Position numbers and translations under genes: made by a program | Notes under the pieces: model-generated | What the model saw: only the letters and a program-made list of their open reading frames with translations | The model's database searches: none | Told to the model about the DNA's origin: nothing | Shown: positions 21,585-29,702 of the stretch, piece after piece | Layout: every line of letters starts with the position of its first letter | Position numbering within the stretch: position 1 is the stretch's first letter | Origin: a virus | Virus record (IMG/VR): IMGVR_UViG_3300017734_000004 | Span: 1 to 62,357 of that record | DNA: 62,357 bases | Reading direction: 5' to 3' (one strand)

Positions 21585-22724
21585 ATGAACGAAAATAAAG
21601 ACGCCGTTGGAGGGTTCGAAGTATACGACTCCCCAGATGCGCTCGCTGCAGCTATGTCTGCCGAGCCACAAGTAGAGACACCAACTGAAGAGGCTCCCCA
21701 ACAGGAGTCTCCAGTGGTTTCTGAACCTAACCCAGAGCCAGCTGCAGAGCCACAAGTAGAAACTACTTCTGAGCCGCAGGCGCAACAGCCTGTATCTGAG
21801 CAAGTTGAACAGGTTAGTCAAAGTGAATTCACTCAGCAAAATAATGCTGACGATGAAGAATATAGTGAGGAAGACATGGAGAAAGCTGTCATCTCATACT
21901 TGAGCGAGAAGCTCAACAGAGATGTATCTTCTCTTGATGACCTCATGCCTAAACAAAACCCATTAGACGAAAGGGTGGAGGCAATTGCCAAGTTCGTAGC
22001 GGAGACAGGAAGAGCTCCCAAGGACTGGTTTACTTATCAATCATTGAGCACATCTGAGATGGATGATGCGACTTTGGTTAAGGTGGACATGGCATTGCAG
22101 TATCCTAATCTTTCTGCTGATGAGGTAAACACTCTCGTTCTGAATAAGTACAAGCTTGATCCAGGCAAGTACTCAGAGGATGAAGTCAAAATTGGAGCCC
22201 TTCAGATGAAGGTCGATGCAGCCAGTGCCAAGAATCAGATTGAAGAGCAACGCATGAGATATGCTGCTCCTGAGGCTGAGCAAAAGACTGCGGAAAAAGA
22301 AAGCTTTATCAATGATGAGTGGGTCTCAACTATGAGACAGGAAGTCAACGATTTGGATGGATTGGAATTTGATCTAGGCAATGAGAAGACTTTCACTTTC
22401 GGACTGGATGATCGATACAAACAGGACCTTGTGAATAAGAACGCTCGTCTTGACGAGTACTTTGACGCATACGTCCACAACGACGGAAGCTGGGATTTTG
22501 ACAAGCTTAACTCTCATCGCGCCATTCTCGACAACATCGACGCTATTGTGTCGTCCACTTACAGGCAAGGCCTTAGTGATGGTCAGAAGGGTGTGGTGCA
22601 GAACGCGGCTAACGTCTCTACTCAGGTTCCTCAACAGAGTTCTGATCCCAATGCTAACCCACTCGGGGAGCAGCTTAAAAACATTATGGGACGGACCTCT
22701 AACAAACTTACTTTTAAAATCTAA
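21585..22724 (+). CDS. Capsid scaffolding protein (379 aa)
   Basis: Placed directly before the capsid gene. The N-terminal 85 residues are an acidic, Pro/Gln/Glu-rich linker with repeated AEPQVET segments. The rest is helical and charged (DDEEYSEEDMEKAVISYLSE, QMKVDAASAKNQIEEQRMR), ending NPLGEQLKNIMGRTSNK. This is the usual make-up of podovirus scaffolds, with a basic C-terminal helix that could bind capsid. No protease motif is seen. Confidence 0.8.
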   Translation: MNENKDAVGGFEVYDSPDALAAAMSAEPQVETPTEEAPQQESPVVSEPNPEPAAEPQVETTSEPQAQQPVSEQVEQVSQSEFTQQNNADDEEYSEEDMEKAVISYLSEKLNRDVSSLDDLMPKQNPLDERVEAIAKFVAETGRAPKDWFTYQSLSTSEMDDATLVKVDMALQYPNLSADEVNTLVLNKYKLDPGKYSEDEVKIGALQMKVDAASAKNQIEEQRMRYAAPEAEQKTAEKESFINDEWVSTMRQEVNDLDGLEFDLGNEKTFTFGLDDRYKQDLVNKNARLDEYFDAYVHNDGSWDFDKLNSHRAILDNIDAIVSSTYRQGLSDGQKGVVQNAANVSTQVPQQSSDPNANPLGEQLKNIMGRTSNKLTFKI

Positions 22725-22736
22725 AGCTAGAAAATT

Positions 22737-24161
22737 ATGGCTACTATTACTGGGGCAGCTCTAGACCAGGCTTCACAAGACCTGCGTTTGACGCCCGAAA
22801 AATACACGACTATTGACAACCTGCTCAAGACGACTAAGGATTTCGTCTTGCCTGACTTGGTGGAGTCTTACGGAGACCAGGGTATCACTGGATTTTTGAA
22901 ACTCGTTGGCGCTGTGAACTCAGGCGGTACTTCTGACCAGATTGACTGGTGGGAAGCTGGCCGTCGCCACAGAGTTATTGGTGGTGCTCTCGCATCATCT
23001 GCTGCTGGTGGAACTGCAAACACTCCAGGTACTGCTGTCTTTACTGTTGACGACACCCTTTCTGGTGACACCACAGACAGCTCTAAAGGATTGGTTCAGG
23101 CCAACGACGTCCTCATGAACGCAGAGACGGGCACTCGTTACCTCGTAAACGAAGCTCCTGCAACTGCTGATGCTGCTTTGAAGTTGGAGCGCCTCGACGG
23201 TTTGCAGGCTACACCTAATGAAGATGGTACTACTACCAAGATGATTCACATTGGTAACATCTACGCTCAGGGTACAGATCAGCCAACTCACTTCCACGAC
23301 GCTGATGTCATCAAGCGTAGCAATCCATTCCAGATCGTAAAGGATCGCTACCAAGTCAATGGATCACAGGCAACCAACATTGGTTGGGTGAACCTTGGCA
23401 ATGGCGACTACCGCTGGTTCATGTACGGTGAGGCTGAGGCTCGTAAGCGCTTCGAAGATCGCAGAGAGATGATGTTGCTCTTCGGTGAGAAGAACGCAGC
23501 TACTGCTCAGCACAACACTGACAACGATCTCGGTCAAAACATTGCTGGTTCTGAGGGTTACATCACCGCTGTTGAAGACAGAGGTATCGTCGTTTCTAAT
23601 GCAAACGCCAACCCTATGGATAGCTTTGCTGAGTTCGATGATTTGATCTTGGAGTTGGACAAGCAGGGTGCTCCTTCTGAGTACGCTATGTACTTGAACA
23701 GAAAGCAGGACTTGGCTGTTGACGATATGTTGGCTTCTGGTGTTTCTACTGGTGTGACTGCAGGTTTGGCTGGTCAATTCGGCGCGTTCAACAACGATGC
23801 TGACATGGCTGTGAAGCTCGGCTTTAAGTCATTCACTCGCGGAGGTTACACTTTCCACAAGCACGACTGGAAGCTCTTGAACGATCCTACCCTGTTGGGT
23901 TCTGGAAACTTCTTGCAGGGCGCTATGATTCCTTTGGCTAATATTGCTGATGCTCGTTCAGGCGCTACTGCACCTGCACTCTCAATGTTCTACAAGGAAG
24001 CCAATGGCTACTCTCGTGAGATGGAGCACTGGGTGACTGGCGGCGGTGTTATGGGTCACACCAACGGCGACGCTGGTAATGACTCTATGACATTCCACTA
24101 CCGCTCAGAGGTTGCTATGTGTGTCCGCGCTGCTAACCAGCACGTGGTCATCAAGGGATAA
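22737..24161 (+). CDS. Major capsid protein (474 aa)
   Basis: Follows the scaffold by 12 bp. Length and composition match HK97-fold capsid proteins of Bacteroidota podoviruses: an N-terminal helical segment (TPEKYTTIDNLLKTTKDF), FLKLVGAVNSGGTSDQIDWWE, a central FMYGEAEARKRFEDRREMML spine helix, and the C-terminal KEANGYSREMEHWVTGG with an ending MCVRAANQHVVIKG. Codon use here is visibly more selective than in the neighbours (GTT/GCT/AAC/CGT rich), as expected for the most expressed gene. A terminator follows. Confidence 0.88.
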   Translation: MATITGAALDQASQDLRLTPEKYTTIDNLLKTTKDFVLPDLVESYGDQGITGFLKLVGAVNSGGTSDQIDWWEAGRRHRVIGGALASSAAGGTANTPGTAVFTVDDTLSGDTTDSSKGLVQANDVLMNAETGTRYLVNEAPATADAALKLERLDGLQATPNEDGTTTKMIHIGNIYAQGTDQPTHFHDADVIKRSNPFQIVKDRYQVNGSQATNIGWVNLGNGDYRWFMYGEAEARKRFEDRREMMLLFGEKNAATAQHNTDNDLGQNIAGSEGYITAVEDRGIVVSNANANPMDSFAEFDDLILELDKQGAPSEYAMYLNRKQDLAVDDMLASGVSTGVTAGLAGQFGAFNNDADMAVKLGFKSFTRGGYTFHKHDWKLLNDPTLLGSGNFLQGAMIPLANIADARSGATAPALSMFYKEANGYSREMEHWVTGGGVMGHTNGDAGNDSMTFHYRSEVAMCVRAANQHVVIKG

Positions 24162-24178
24162 TAATTAACCTGAAGTAA

Positions 24179-24203
24179 GAGAGGGGGCAATGGGTCTCCT
24201 CTC
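24179..24203 (+). terminator. Terminator hairpin after the capsid gene
   Basis: GAGAGGGGG pairs with TCTCCTCTC over nine positions (two G-U) around a CAATGGG loop. The downstream sequence is T-rich but interrupted (CTTCTTAATACTTTT). It lies 18 bp after the capsid stop. Its presence argues against the start at 24190 for the next gene, since that ATG would be in the loop. Confidence 0.65.
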
Positions 24204-24225
24204 AAGCTTCTTAATACTTTTAACT

Positions 24226-24591
24226 ATGGGTGTAGCTACACGAAACTCCATTCTAAAAGATAGTCCTAAGTACCTGTTTTTCAGGGAGACGACAGCAAAG
24301 TATCGTTGCTTCCCCGTAAATTCTCTTCTGGGTTTTTCAGATGACGCGAACGCTGCCACGGGACTTATTCTCTACTTCTGCCCTACAAATGACTTTAGCA
24401 CAGGGTACTACTCTTACATTGAGCTGACGGTTGCAAATCATGAAGATGCAATCAAGGATATCATGGATCAAATTAATTTCAGCAAACAAGCTGTAGTTAC
24501 GGTTGCAGATGTCGTTGATAGCAATTTCTTGAGCGCTAACATCAGTGCTTGCGTTGTTCCAGATGGTGTTGTGAATGGCGACCAAACATAA
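24226..24591 (+). CDS. Tandem paralogue array, member 1 (121 aa)
   Basis: The ATG at 24226 (MGVATRNSILKDSPKYLFF) is preferred over 24190, which falls in the terminator loop. The pattern shared by the array is: KYLFF at the start, an FS/FxF strand, a middle helix (DAIKDIMDQINFSKQ), then VVTVADV and an Ala/Val-rich end. It is the first of five consecutive genes of the same plan. Probably a small alpha/beta virion or capsid-accessory protein. Confidence 0.72.
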   Translation: MGVATRNSILKDSPKYLFFRETTAKYRCFPVNSLLGFSDDANAATGLILYFCPTNDFSTGYYSYIELTVANHEDAIKDIMDQINFSKQAVVTVADVVDSNFLSANISACVVPDGVVNGDQT

Positions 24592-24596
24592 ATGAT

Positions 24597-24944
24597 ATGA
24601 AAAAAGTTTTATTGTTTAAAAGCACAAGCGACTCTACTGTTGCTTTTCCAGCAGATAGATTTACTGGGATATTTCGCAACGCTGACGAGGACATCAAGTT
24701 CTTTTTCGACGACATGCAGAATACCGTAGCAAAAGCAGGGATGGCACACCTTCAGATGCCTGCAGGTATTACTGATACTGAGTTGAAGGATTACATGAAG
24801 GCCTTGGTTGCTGAAATCAATGAGGGAAAATCTCCCACCATCCTTATTTATGACGCAGCAAATGACACAGGATTTGGTGATTCTGGGACTAGCGGTCATC
24901 CAATTTTTTCAGGCTTCGACGATCTAGTAACTCACGGAGCATAA
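24597..24944 (+). CDS. Tandem paralogue array, member 2 (115 aa)
   Basis: MKKVLLFKSTSDSTVAFPAD, then IKFFFDDMQNTV and the helix DYMKALVAEINEGKSPTILI followed by YDAANDTGFG. Same order of elements as members 1 and 3-5. The ATG at 24597 is used rather than the open frame beginning 24549, which overlaps member 1. Confidence 0.72.
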   Translation: MKKVLLFKSTSDSTVAFPADRFTGIFRNADEDIKFFFDDMQNTVAKAGMAHLQMPAGITDTELKDYMKALVAEINEGKSPTILIYDAANDTGFGDSGTSGHPIFSGFDDLVTHGA

Positions 24945-24954
24945 TCATATTATC

Positions 24955-25278
24955 ATGGGAACAGAATATAAATTTTTCTACGTAAAGGGAACTACTAAAA
25001 GAGACTTCCTGTTGGCGTCAAATCAACTTCAAGGCGTTGTTGATACTGATGTAGACACTGTAAGTTTTCGATTTGAGAACCTTGGCTTGGATAGAGATGG
25101 CACAGAAGCTCAAGTGGCTTTTGACATCACTTCTGGAAACGCAAAGAAATTTTGCGAAGATGTTTTTGATCATCACGCAAAAAATGCGTTTACAGTTATT
25201 GCTGACGACATTGATATCGAAAGTGTCTCAGCTGAATACGCTGGCGGCGCTGTTACAGTTTCAAATGAAATTGCATAA
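24955..25278 (+). CDS. Tandem paralogue array, member 3 (107 aa)
   Basis: MGTEYKFFYVKGTTKRDFLL, VSFRFENLGLDRDGTEAQV, then KKFCEDVFDHHAKNAFTVIA and DDIDIESVSAEYAGG with a VTVSNEIA end. A near-perfect terminator follows 11 bp after the stop, so members 1-3 may be one transcript and members 4-5 another. Confidence 0.75.
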   Translation: MGTEYKFFYVKGTTKRDFLLASNQLQGVVDTDVDTVSFRFENLGLDRDGTEAQVAFDITSGNAKKFCEDVFDHHAKNAFTVIADDIDIESVSAEYAGGAVTVSNEIA

Positions 25279-25289
25279 CACATAAGAAA

Positions 25290-25315
25290 CAGGGGGCTTC
25301 GGCCTCCTGCTTTTT
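25290..25315 (+). terminator. Rho-independent terminator
   Basis: CAGGGGGC and GCCTCCTG form an eight-pair stem closed by a UUCG tetraloop, followed by CTTTTTACTTTT. It lies 11 bp after member 3 of the paralogue array. Confidence 0.9.
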
Positions 25316-25336
25316 ACTTTTACATTAACAGTTAGG

Positions 25337-25351
25337 TGAGGATACTCCTCA
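25337..25351 (+). promoter_or_regulatory. Short dyad in the leader of array member 4
   Basis: TGAGGA-TAC-TCCTCA is a perfect six-pair hairpin 20 bp before ATG 25371, in the gap between terminator and gene. It could be an operator or a 5' stabilising hairpin. No TAnnTTTG box was found in this 55-bp gap. Confidence 0.4.
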
Positions 25352-25370
25352 GCTATAAGAAATAACTAAG

Positions 25371-25697
25371 ATGTTAAAATTTTTATACTTTGCCGACGGT
25401 GATGCAGACGGAGGCGATACTGGTTGTTTGCCAGTAACTCTGCTTCGTGAGATCAGGGTAGACACCGCTAGTGATGGTGTTCAGTTTAGATTTAAAGATG
25501 TTGGAGACGGCATTGGAAATGAGATCTTGATCAAAATCAATACAACAACAGACAAAGCAAAAGATGTTGCAGATGCTGTTGCTGAGGCTATCCGATCAAG
25601 CAAAAATCCTTTTATTGTTGTTTGCGATGACTTGAGTCAACAATATATTCACCCAGATGTCACCTCACTTCAAGATGGCGCCGTAAGCATTGCATGA
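25371..25697 (+). CDS. Tandem paralogue array, member 4 (108 aa)
   Basis: MLKFLYFADGDADGGDTGCL, VQFRFKDVGDGIGNEILIKI, KDVADAVAEAIRSSKNPFIV then CDDLSQQYIHPDVTSL and GAVSIA. The DDxxxxYIHPD motif is shared with member 5. ATGA-type overlap with that gene. Confidence 0.75.
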   Translation: MLKFLYFADGDADGGDTGCLPVTLLREIRVDTASDGVQFRFKDVGDGIGNEILIKINTTTDKAKDVADAVAEAIRSSKNPFIVVCDDLSQQYIHPDVTSLQDGAVSIA

Positions 25698-26605
25698 TCA
25701 TGGATACTACTAAAAAATACCTGTACTTCAATAACGACACAGGCGACACAGATGGTTCTGTAATGATGCCCGTATCAACCTGTGTTGGATTTGAAACAAC
25801 TGGCGCAAGCGATGTAAAGTTTTACTTTAAGTCTGCTCCCGATACTGATACTCTTGATATACAGCTGGATAGAACAGCTGACAGCAATCCGAGAGAACTG
25901 TTTGAGCATATTGTAAATGCAATAAATTTTTCAAAGGATGCAGTTGTTACTGTTGGTGATGATTTTACTGGAAAATACATTCATCCAGACATTACCGCCG
26001 TCAACAATATTTCAGACGCCGCTGACTCTGTAATTAAGTTTCAGGGTCATGTTCAGTCTAACATCACTTCTGCAAATCCAGCAGGCGCAGGAGCTCCAAT
26101 AAGGTCTACCAATGTTGGTGAGATAAACTCTGAGATCATCACTACAATTTTTGTTGACTTATCGACGACTAGTACATCGGCTGTTGCATCGGCGACAGCT
26201 GATCATGCGATTGGCGTACCAGGCACAGGCGGTGGTGGCGCGGATGAACCAGCATACATTACTCAAGTGACAGAAGCCGTTAATGGTATTGTATACGCAG
26301 GTGAGCTTATCTGTTTGGAGGCTCCAGGAGGCGCCAGCACTACCGTAGGGCTTTCATCGTCAAGCTCAGGCACCGTTACACAGGGTCAAGACGCTACGGG
26401 CGTTGAGAGGATTACAGAAGCGGTTCAAGCAATCGGTGATAGAACTCAATTTAACCTCGCTGACGCAGCTAATAACCCAGTTCACAATGCTGGAATCCCA
26501 GATACTCGCTACCTATATCTGTATCATGGCTCGGGCGCTGCGGGAACATATAACGCAGGAAAATTTCTTATTAGACTTTACGGCGCCAAGACTACGGGCC
26601 TGTAA
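25694..26605 (+). CDS. Tandem paralogue array, member 5 fused to a longer domain (303 aa)
   Basis: Residues 1-110 repeat the array plan (KYLYFNNDTGDTDGSVMMPV, VKFYFKSAPDTDTLDI, AINFSKDAVVTVGDDFTGKY, IHPDITAVNNI). Residues about 115-303 are Gly/Thr/Ala-rich and beta-like, ending TYNAGKFLIRLYGAKTTGL. That second half looks like a structural protein tip. It ends in front of a strong terminator. Confidence 0.75.
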   Translation: MIMDTTKKYLYFNNDTGDTDGSVMMPVSTCVGFETTGASDVKFYFKSAPDTDTLDIQLDRTADSNPRELFEHIVNAINFSKDAVVTVGDDFTGKYIHPDITAVNNISDAADSVIKFQGHVQSNITSANPAGAGAPIRSTNVGEINSEIITTIFVDLSTTSTSAVASATADHAIGVPGTGGGGADEPAYITQVTEAVNGIVYAGELICLEAPGGASTTVGLSSSSSGTVTQGQDATGVERITEAVQAIGDRTQFNLADAANNPVHNAGIPDTRYLYLYHGSGAAGTYNAGKFLIRLYGAKTTGL

Positions 26606-26624
26606 CGCTAAACGATTCAACAGA

Positions 26625-26654
26625 AAGGGCTCCTTCGGGGGCCTTTTTCTTTTT
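26625..26654 (+). terminator. Rho-independent terminator
   Basis: AAGGGCTCC and GGGGCCTTT pair (nine positions, two G-U) around a UUCG tetraloop, followed by TTTCTTTTT. It closes the array transcript. Confidence 0.88.
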
Positions 26655-26656
26655 GC

Positions 26657-26684
26657 TATATTTGCAATATGAGGGCTATCTTTG
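26657..26684 (+). promoter_or_regulatory. Two overlapping promoter boxes after the terminator
   Basis: TATATTTG (26657-26664) and TATCTTTG (26677-26684) both fit TAnnTTTG, immediately after the terminator U-tract. The second is 20 bp from ATG 26705. The terminator/promoter pair marks a transcription-unit boundary. Confidence 0.5.
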
Positions 26685-26704
26685 TACACAGTTGAATTTA
26701 CTTG

Positions 26705-28003
26705 ATGAAATTTTTTCTGTTTAGCATATCTAATGTATCGCTGGCGAGCACAAGAAACTCGGACAGCGGCATTGGCATTAGCTCTATAGCTATCCCTGCT
26801 AACAAGCTCTCAAACATCACGGCCACCAAAGGCTTTGTCAACATGACGTTTGATGATGCGGGCGTGTATGATGAGTCCTTTATGAATGTGGGGGAGGCTA
26901 TCGAAAAAGTAAATATCTCCGTAGCTGCAGCAGAATCTCGTGAGGTCAATCTGATCGAAGACATTTTGAACTTCATCTCTTCGGAAGAGCGTCAGTTTGT
27001 GATGAGGTTTGATGCTGTAAACAATGTGTCTAACATGCGGTTCTCAGATGTAAGCTCATCCTCCAACCTCATAGCCAAGGTCTCTACTGCGCCTATCAAT
27101 ATGGAAACGGGAAGGCTGTCTGTTGGCACAACAGAGGAGGAGTTCCAAGACACGATTGCTGGCATCAACTTCAGAGGCAACTTACCATCCCTTGACTTTA
27201 ACCATGAAGGATTGTCTGGCTTTGCAGATGGCGCAGAGATTACGTCGTGGTCTAATGATGGCACTCTAGGTTCAACTCATAGCATAGTGGCTAATTCTGG
27301 AACGCCAAAGTGCGAAACATCTGCTGCTACAAGCAACCTGTCTAAGAACTCTGCTGACATTGGTGTCTCAGCCGTTGGTGCTCACTTTATCGTACCAAAT
27401 GCATTTACTGTAACGGATGATTACACAATCTATTGTGTCATTGGTCAAGCCATTCCAGTCATGTGTCTCTATGGTGATGCTGCTGGGCAGACTGTTGGGT
27501 TTGGTGGATCGTATCCAGCGGGCACAGACTTAACTCTTAGTAGCGTCGTTGACAAAAGAAATTCTTTTTCTGTAAGGCATAGCGGTATAGATGGTGCTGT
27601 AGCTTCAGTGCAAACAAACAACGAAGACAGTGGCACCTTGTCATACAAGTGGCCGAAAGCTCAGATCGCACAGCAAGTTGTTGCGGACTACGATGCAGAA
27701 GTTTTCATCATTAGACGAGACAAGAGCTTCAATATGATCTTGCACAACAGGGATGGAGATATTATTGGGTTCATACCTGCTAAGACTAAAGCCCAAGACG
27801 AGAATCTTACTAAGGATTCTTCCGCAAGAACAGATGGAAACCTTTTGATTGAGAGACTAGGCACAGTGAAAGATATTATCTCTGTTGCTGGGGGCCGTGG
27901 CTTTAGAGGCTACGTCGCTAGGTTTGGCGTAATACCTCAAGACATTGGCGTTACCAAAGCCAGAATACTTGCAGAAGACTTATTTAAATTTTACAAATCT
28001 TAA
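26705..28003 (+). CDS. Putative virion protein with lectin-like domain (432 aa)
   Basis: The ATG at 26705 is chosen (MKFFLFSISNVSLASTRNSD); a TTG just upstream is less likely. Residues about 1-140 again begin with a KFFLFS strand like the array members. From about 155 a concanavalin/LamG-like region follows (LPSLDFNHEGLSGFADGAEI, SWSNDGTLGS, DDYTIYCVIGQ, FGVIPQDIGVTKARILAEDL). Probably a structural protein binding polysaccharide or another virion part. Confidence 0.72.
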   Translation: MKFFLFSISNVSLASTRNSDSGIGISSIAIPANKLSNITATKGFVNMTFDDAGVYDESFMNVGEAIEKVNISVAAAESREVNLIEDILNFISSEERQFVMRFDAVNNVSNMRFSDVSSSSNLIAKVSTAPINMETGRLSVGTTEEEFQDTIAGINFRGNLPSLDFNHEGLSGFADGAEITSWSNDGTLGSTHSIVANSGTPKCETSAATSNLSKNSADIGVSAVGAHFIVPNAFTVTDDYTIYCVIGQAIPVMCLYGDAAGQTVGFGGSYPAGTDLTLSSVVDKRNSFSVRHSGIDGAVASVQTNNEDSGTLSYKWPKAQIAQQVVADYDAEVFIIRRDKSFNMILHNRDGDIIGFIPAKTKAQDENLTKDSSARTDGNLLIERLGTVKDIISVAGGRGFRGYVARFGVIPQDIGVTKARILAEDLFKFYKS

Positions 28004-28014
28004 TTCATTTCAAT

Positions 28015-28857
28015 ATGGAAACTAAAACAAAAAGGTCCCCTGGACGACCCAAGGTCCAGAAGCCAGTCTCAGTTCAACCCGTTGTAGATACGCCCAAACC
28101 CAAGGCGGCTGCAAAAAGAACTATCAAAAGAAAAGAACAGGTTGATACTGCCGTAGAATATGAAATCACCAAGGGTGGTGGTGTAGTTTTTATGCTCCCT
28201 CAAAAGGGAGTCACTATTTACGACAAAGAAAACGACACAGTTCGGGAGATTAGATATTGTCCAAACGAACCTTCGATCTATAGAGATGAGCAATCAGAAA
28301 ATGCAGTGCGTAAATCTGTTGCGTTTACCTCTGGGCGATTGTTTGTTCCAAAAGAAAAGCCAAACCTCAAGAAGTTTCTTGATCTTCATCCGCTGAATAA
28401 GGCGAACGGCGGAAAGGTTTTTGCTCTGGTAAACAAAACAAGAGATGCCGCGCAAGAGCTGCAGCGAGAGTTTGCTGTGTCTGATGCCGTGTCTATTGTA
28501 AGAGACAGAGACATCAACGATCTATTGGCTATTGCTCTGTACTACGGCCTTGACATCAACGCCAATACATCTGAGATTAGATACAACTTGTTGAGAATTG
28601 CCAAGTCCAAGCCTATTGAGTTTATGCAGTCGCTGGATTCTCCAGAGGTTACATGTCGATCAACAATTAGACAGGCTAGTGATTATCAAATTATTGTTTT
28701 GAGAAACAATGGAGTCTACTGGTTTGATGCCAACACGCTTATCGTGTCAGTGCCTGTGGGTCAAGACCCTACAGATACGATGGTAAGATTCTGTTTGACA
28801 GAGAAGGGTGCATCAACACTTGGCTTGATTGAAGAGAAGCTTGACAAGCTTGGATAA
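28015..28857 (+). CDS. Hypothetical protein with AT-hook-like N-terminus (280 aa)
   Basis: Residues 1-45 are basic and disordered, with KRSPGRPKVQKP resembling an AT hook (core GRP). The rest is a mixed alpha/beta body (VVFMLPQKGVTIYDKENDTV; DINDLLAIALYYGLDINANT; FWFDAN-type strand YWFDANTLIVSVPVGQ). Located between array and ring genes; the presence of a DNA-binding tail suggests an internal head or connector component. Family not recognised. Confidence 0.75.
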   Translation: METKTKRSPGRPKVQKPVSVQPVVDTPKPKAAAKRTIKRKEQVDTAVEYEITKGGGVVFMLPQKGVTIYDKENDTVREIRYCPNEPSIYRDEQSENAVRKSVAFTSGRLFVPKEKPNLKKFLDLHPLNKANGGKVFALVNKTRDAAQELQREFAVSDAVSIVRDRDINDLLAIALYYGLDINANTSEIRYNLLRIAKSKPIEFMQSLDSPEVTCRSTIRQASDYQIIVLRNNGVYWFDANTLIVSVPVGQDPTDTMVRFCLTEKGASTLGLIEEKLDKLG

Positions 28858-28879
28858 TTCTGTATTACCTTTGTGAAAG

Positions 28880-28905
28880 AGCCGCCTGAAAGGGCGGCTT
28901 TTTTA
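28880..28905 (+). terminator. Rho-independent terminator
   Basis: AGCCGCC / GGCGGCT stem of seven pairs with a TGAAAG loop, followed by TTTTTTATT. It lies 22 bp after the stop of gene 28015..28857. Confidence 0.9.
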
Positions 28906-28910
28906 TTGCT

Positions 28911-28918
28911 TATATTTG
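28911..28918 (+). promoter_or_regulatory. Candidate promoter -7 box TATATTTG, near-leaderless
   Basis: TATATTTG lies directly behind the terminator and only 4 bp before ATG 28923, so the predicted mRNA would be leaderless or nearly so. This is the same arrangement as at 19723. Confidence 0.5.
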
Positions 28919-28922
28919 CTGT

Positions 28923-29702
28923 ATGATCAACATTATTGATGTGTATAACGCCGTTAGAGACCTTTGCAACAAGGATCAGCGGGGCTTTGTCACGCCCGAA
29001 GTATTCAGCACGTTTGCTGGCATTGCACAGCAGAACATCTTTAATGAGATGTTTCAAGAGTTGCTCGTGGCAAACAGGGCGAGAAAGCAAGGCATCGACC
29101 CTGCACGCGACAAGTCTTTATACAAGCATGTAGAAGAAGACCTGTCTTACTTCATTGCTACAAGAGACCTTAGCGACGATGTCCCAGAGGATTACTACGA
29201 AGATGAGGAGGACGGCACGATCATAAACCCAGCGAATCTAGGTGCAAGTGTCTTTAGCAAACCATCGGATCTTGCTAGAATCATTAGCATTCACAGAACG
29301 GGCACGACTATTCAGGTGAGTATTGTTTACAACCCTGAGCTAAAAGAAAGAATCCTTGGGAGCTACCTGTCTGCATCTAGTGGAAACTACCCTATGGCTT
29401 TCGTTGAAACAAACAGCATTACGATCTATCCAAACGTCGTAAACTCTGTCACCCTCAGGTATTACAGGCAGCCTGCATCGCGTCAGCTTGGAGCTGGTAT
29501 AGACCTAAGCTCTACCCCTGTCTATGTAGAGATGGTTGCTGGCGCTGACATCATCGTGCCAGACCCGATCAACTCCAGGCACTTTGAGCTCCCTGGTCAC
29601 TACAAGAATGAAGTTATCATGGAGATCGCCAAGATGATTGGCATTAGATTAAGAGACAATTACCTTTCTGGATTTGCAATCGCAGAAGAAAAAGCTGAAT
29701 AA
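28923..29702 (+). CDS. Head-tail ring/adaptor protein (259 aa)
   Basis: The pattern MINIIDVYNAVRDLCNKDQRG with FVTPEVFSTFAGIAQQNIFN at the start, a middle beta domain, and LRYYRQPASRQLG, followed by SRHFELPGHYKNEVIMEIAK at the end, resembles ring or adaptor proteins of crAss-like podoviruses. Such proteins sit below the portal. The gene order, adaptor - adaptor - giant tail protein, agrees. Overlaps the next gene by TAATG. Confidence 0.7.
   Translation: MINIIDVYNAVRDLCNKDQRGFVTPEVFSTFAGIAQQNIFNEMFQELLVANRARKQGIDPARDKSLYKHVEEDLSYFIATRDLSDDVPEDYYEDEEDGTIINPANLGASVFSKPSDLARIISIHRTGTTIQVSIVYNPELKERILGSYLSASSGNYPMAFVETNSITIYPNVVNSVTLRYYRQPASRQLGAGIDLSSTPVYVEMVAGADIIVPDPINSRHFELPGHYKNEVIMEIAKMIGIRLRDNYLSGFAIAEEKAE

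Noticed and set aside
22374-22634. Antisense open frames under scaffold and capsid genes
   Set aside because: They are mirror frames of genes with strong codon bias, with no independent start context or conserved pattern.
26669-26695. Eight-codon leaderless mini-frame (MRAIFVHS) after TATATTTG
   Set aside because: Possible leader peptide, but nothing beyond position supports it; the second box at 26677 gives a simpler promoter for gene 26705.
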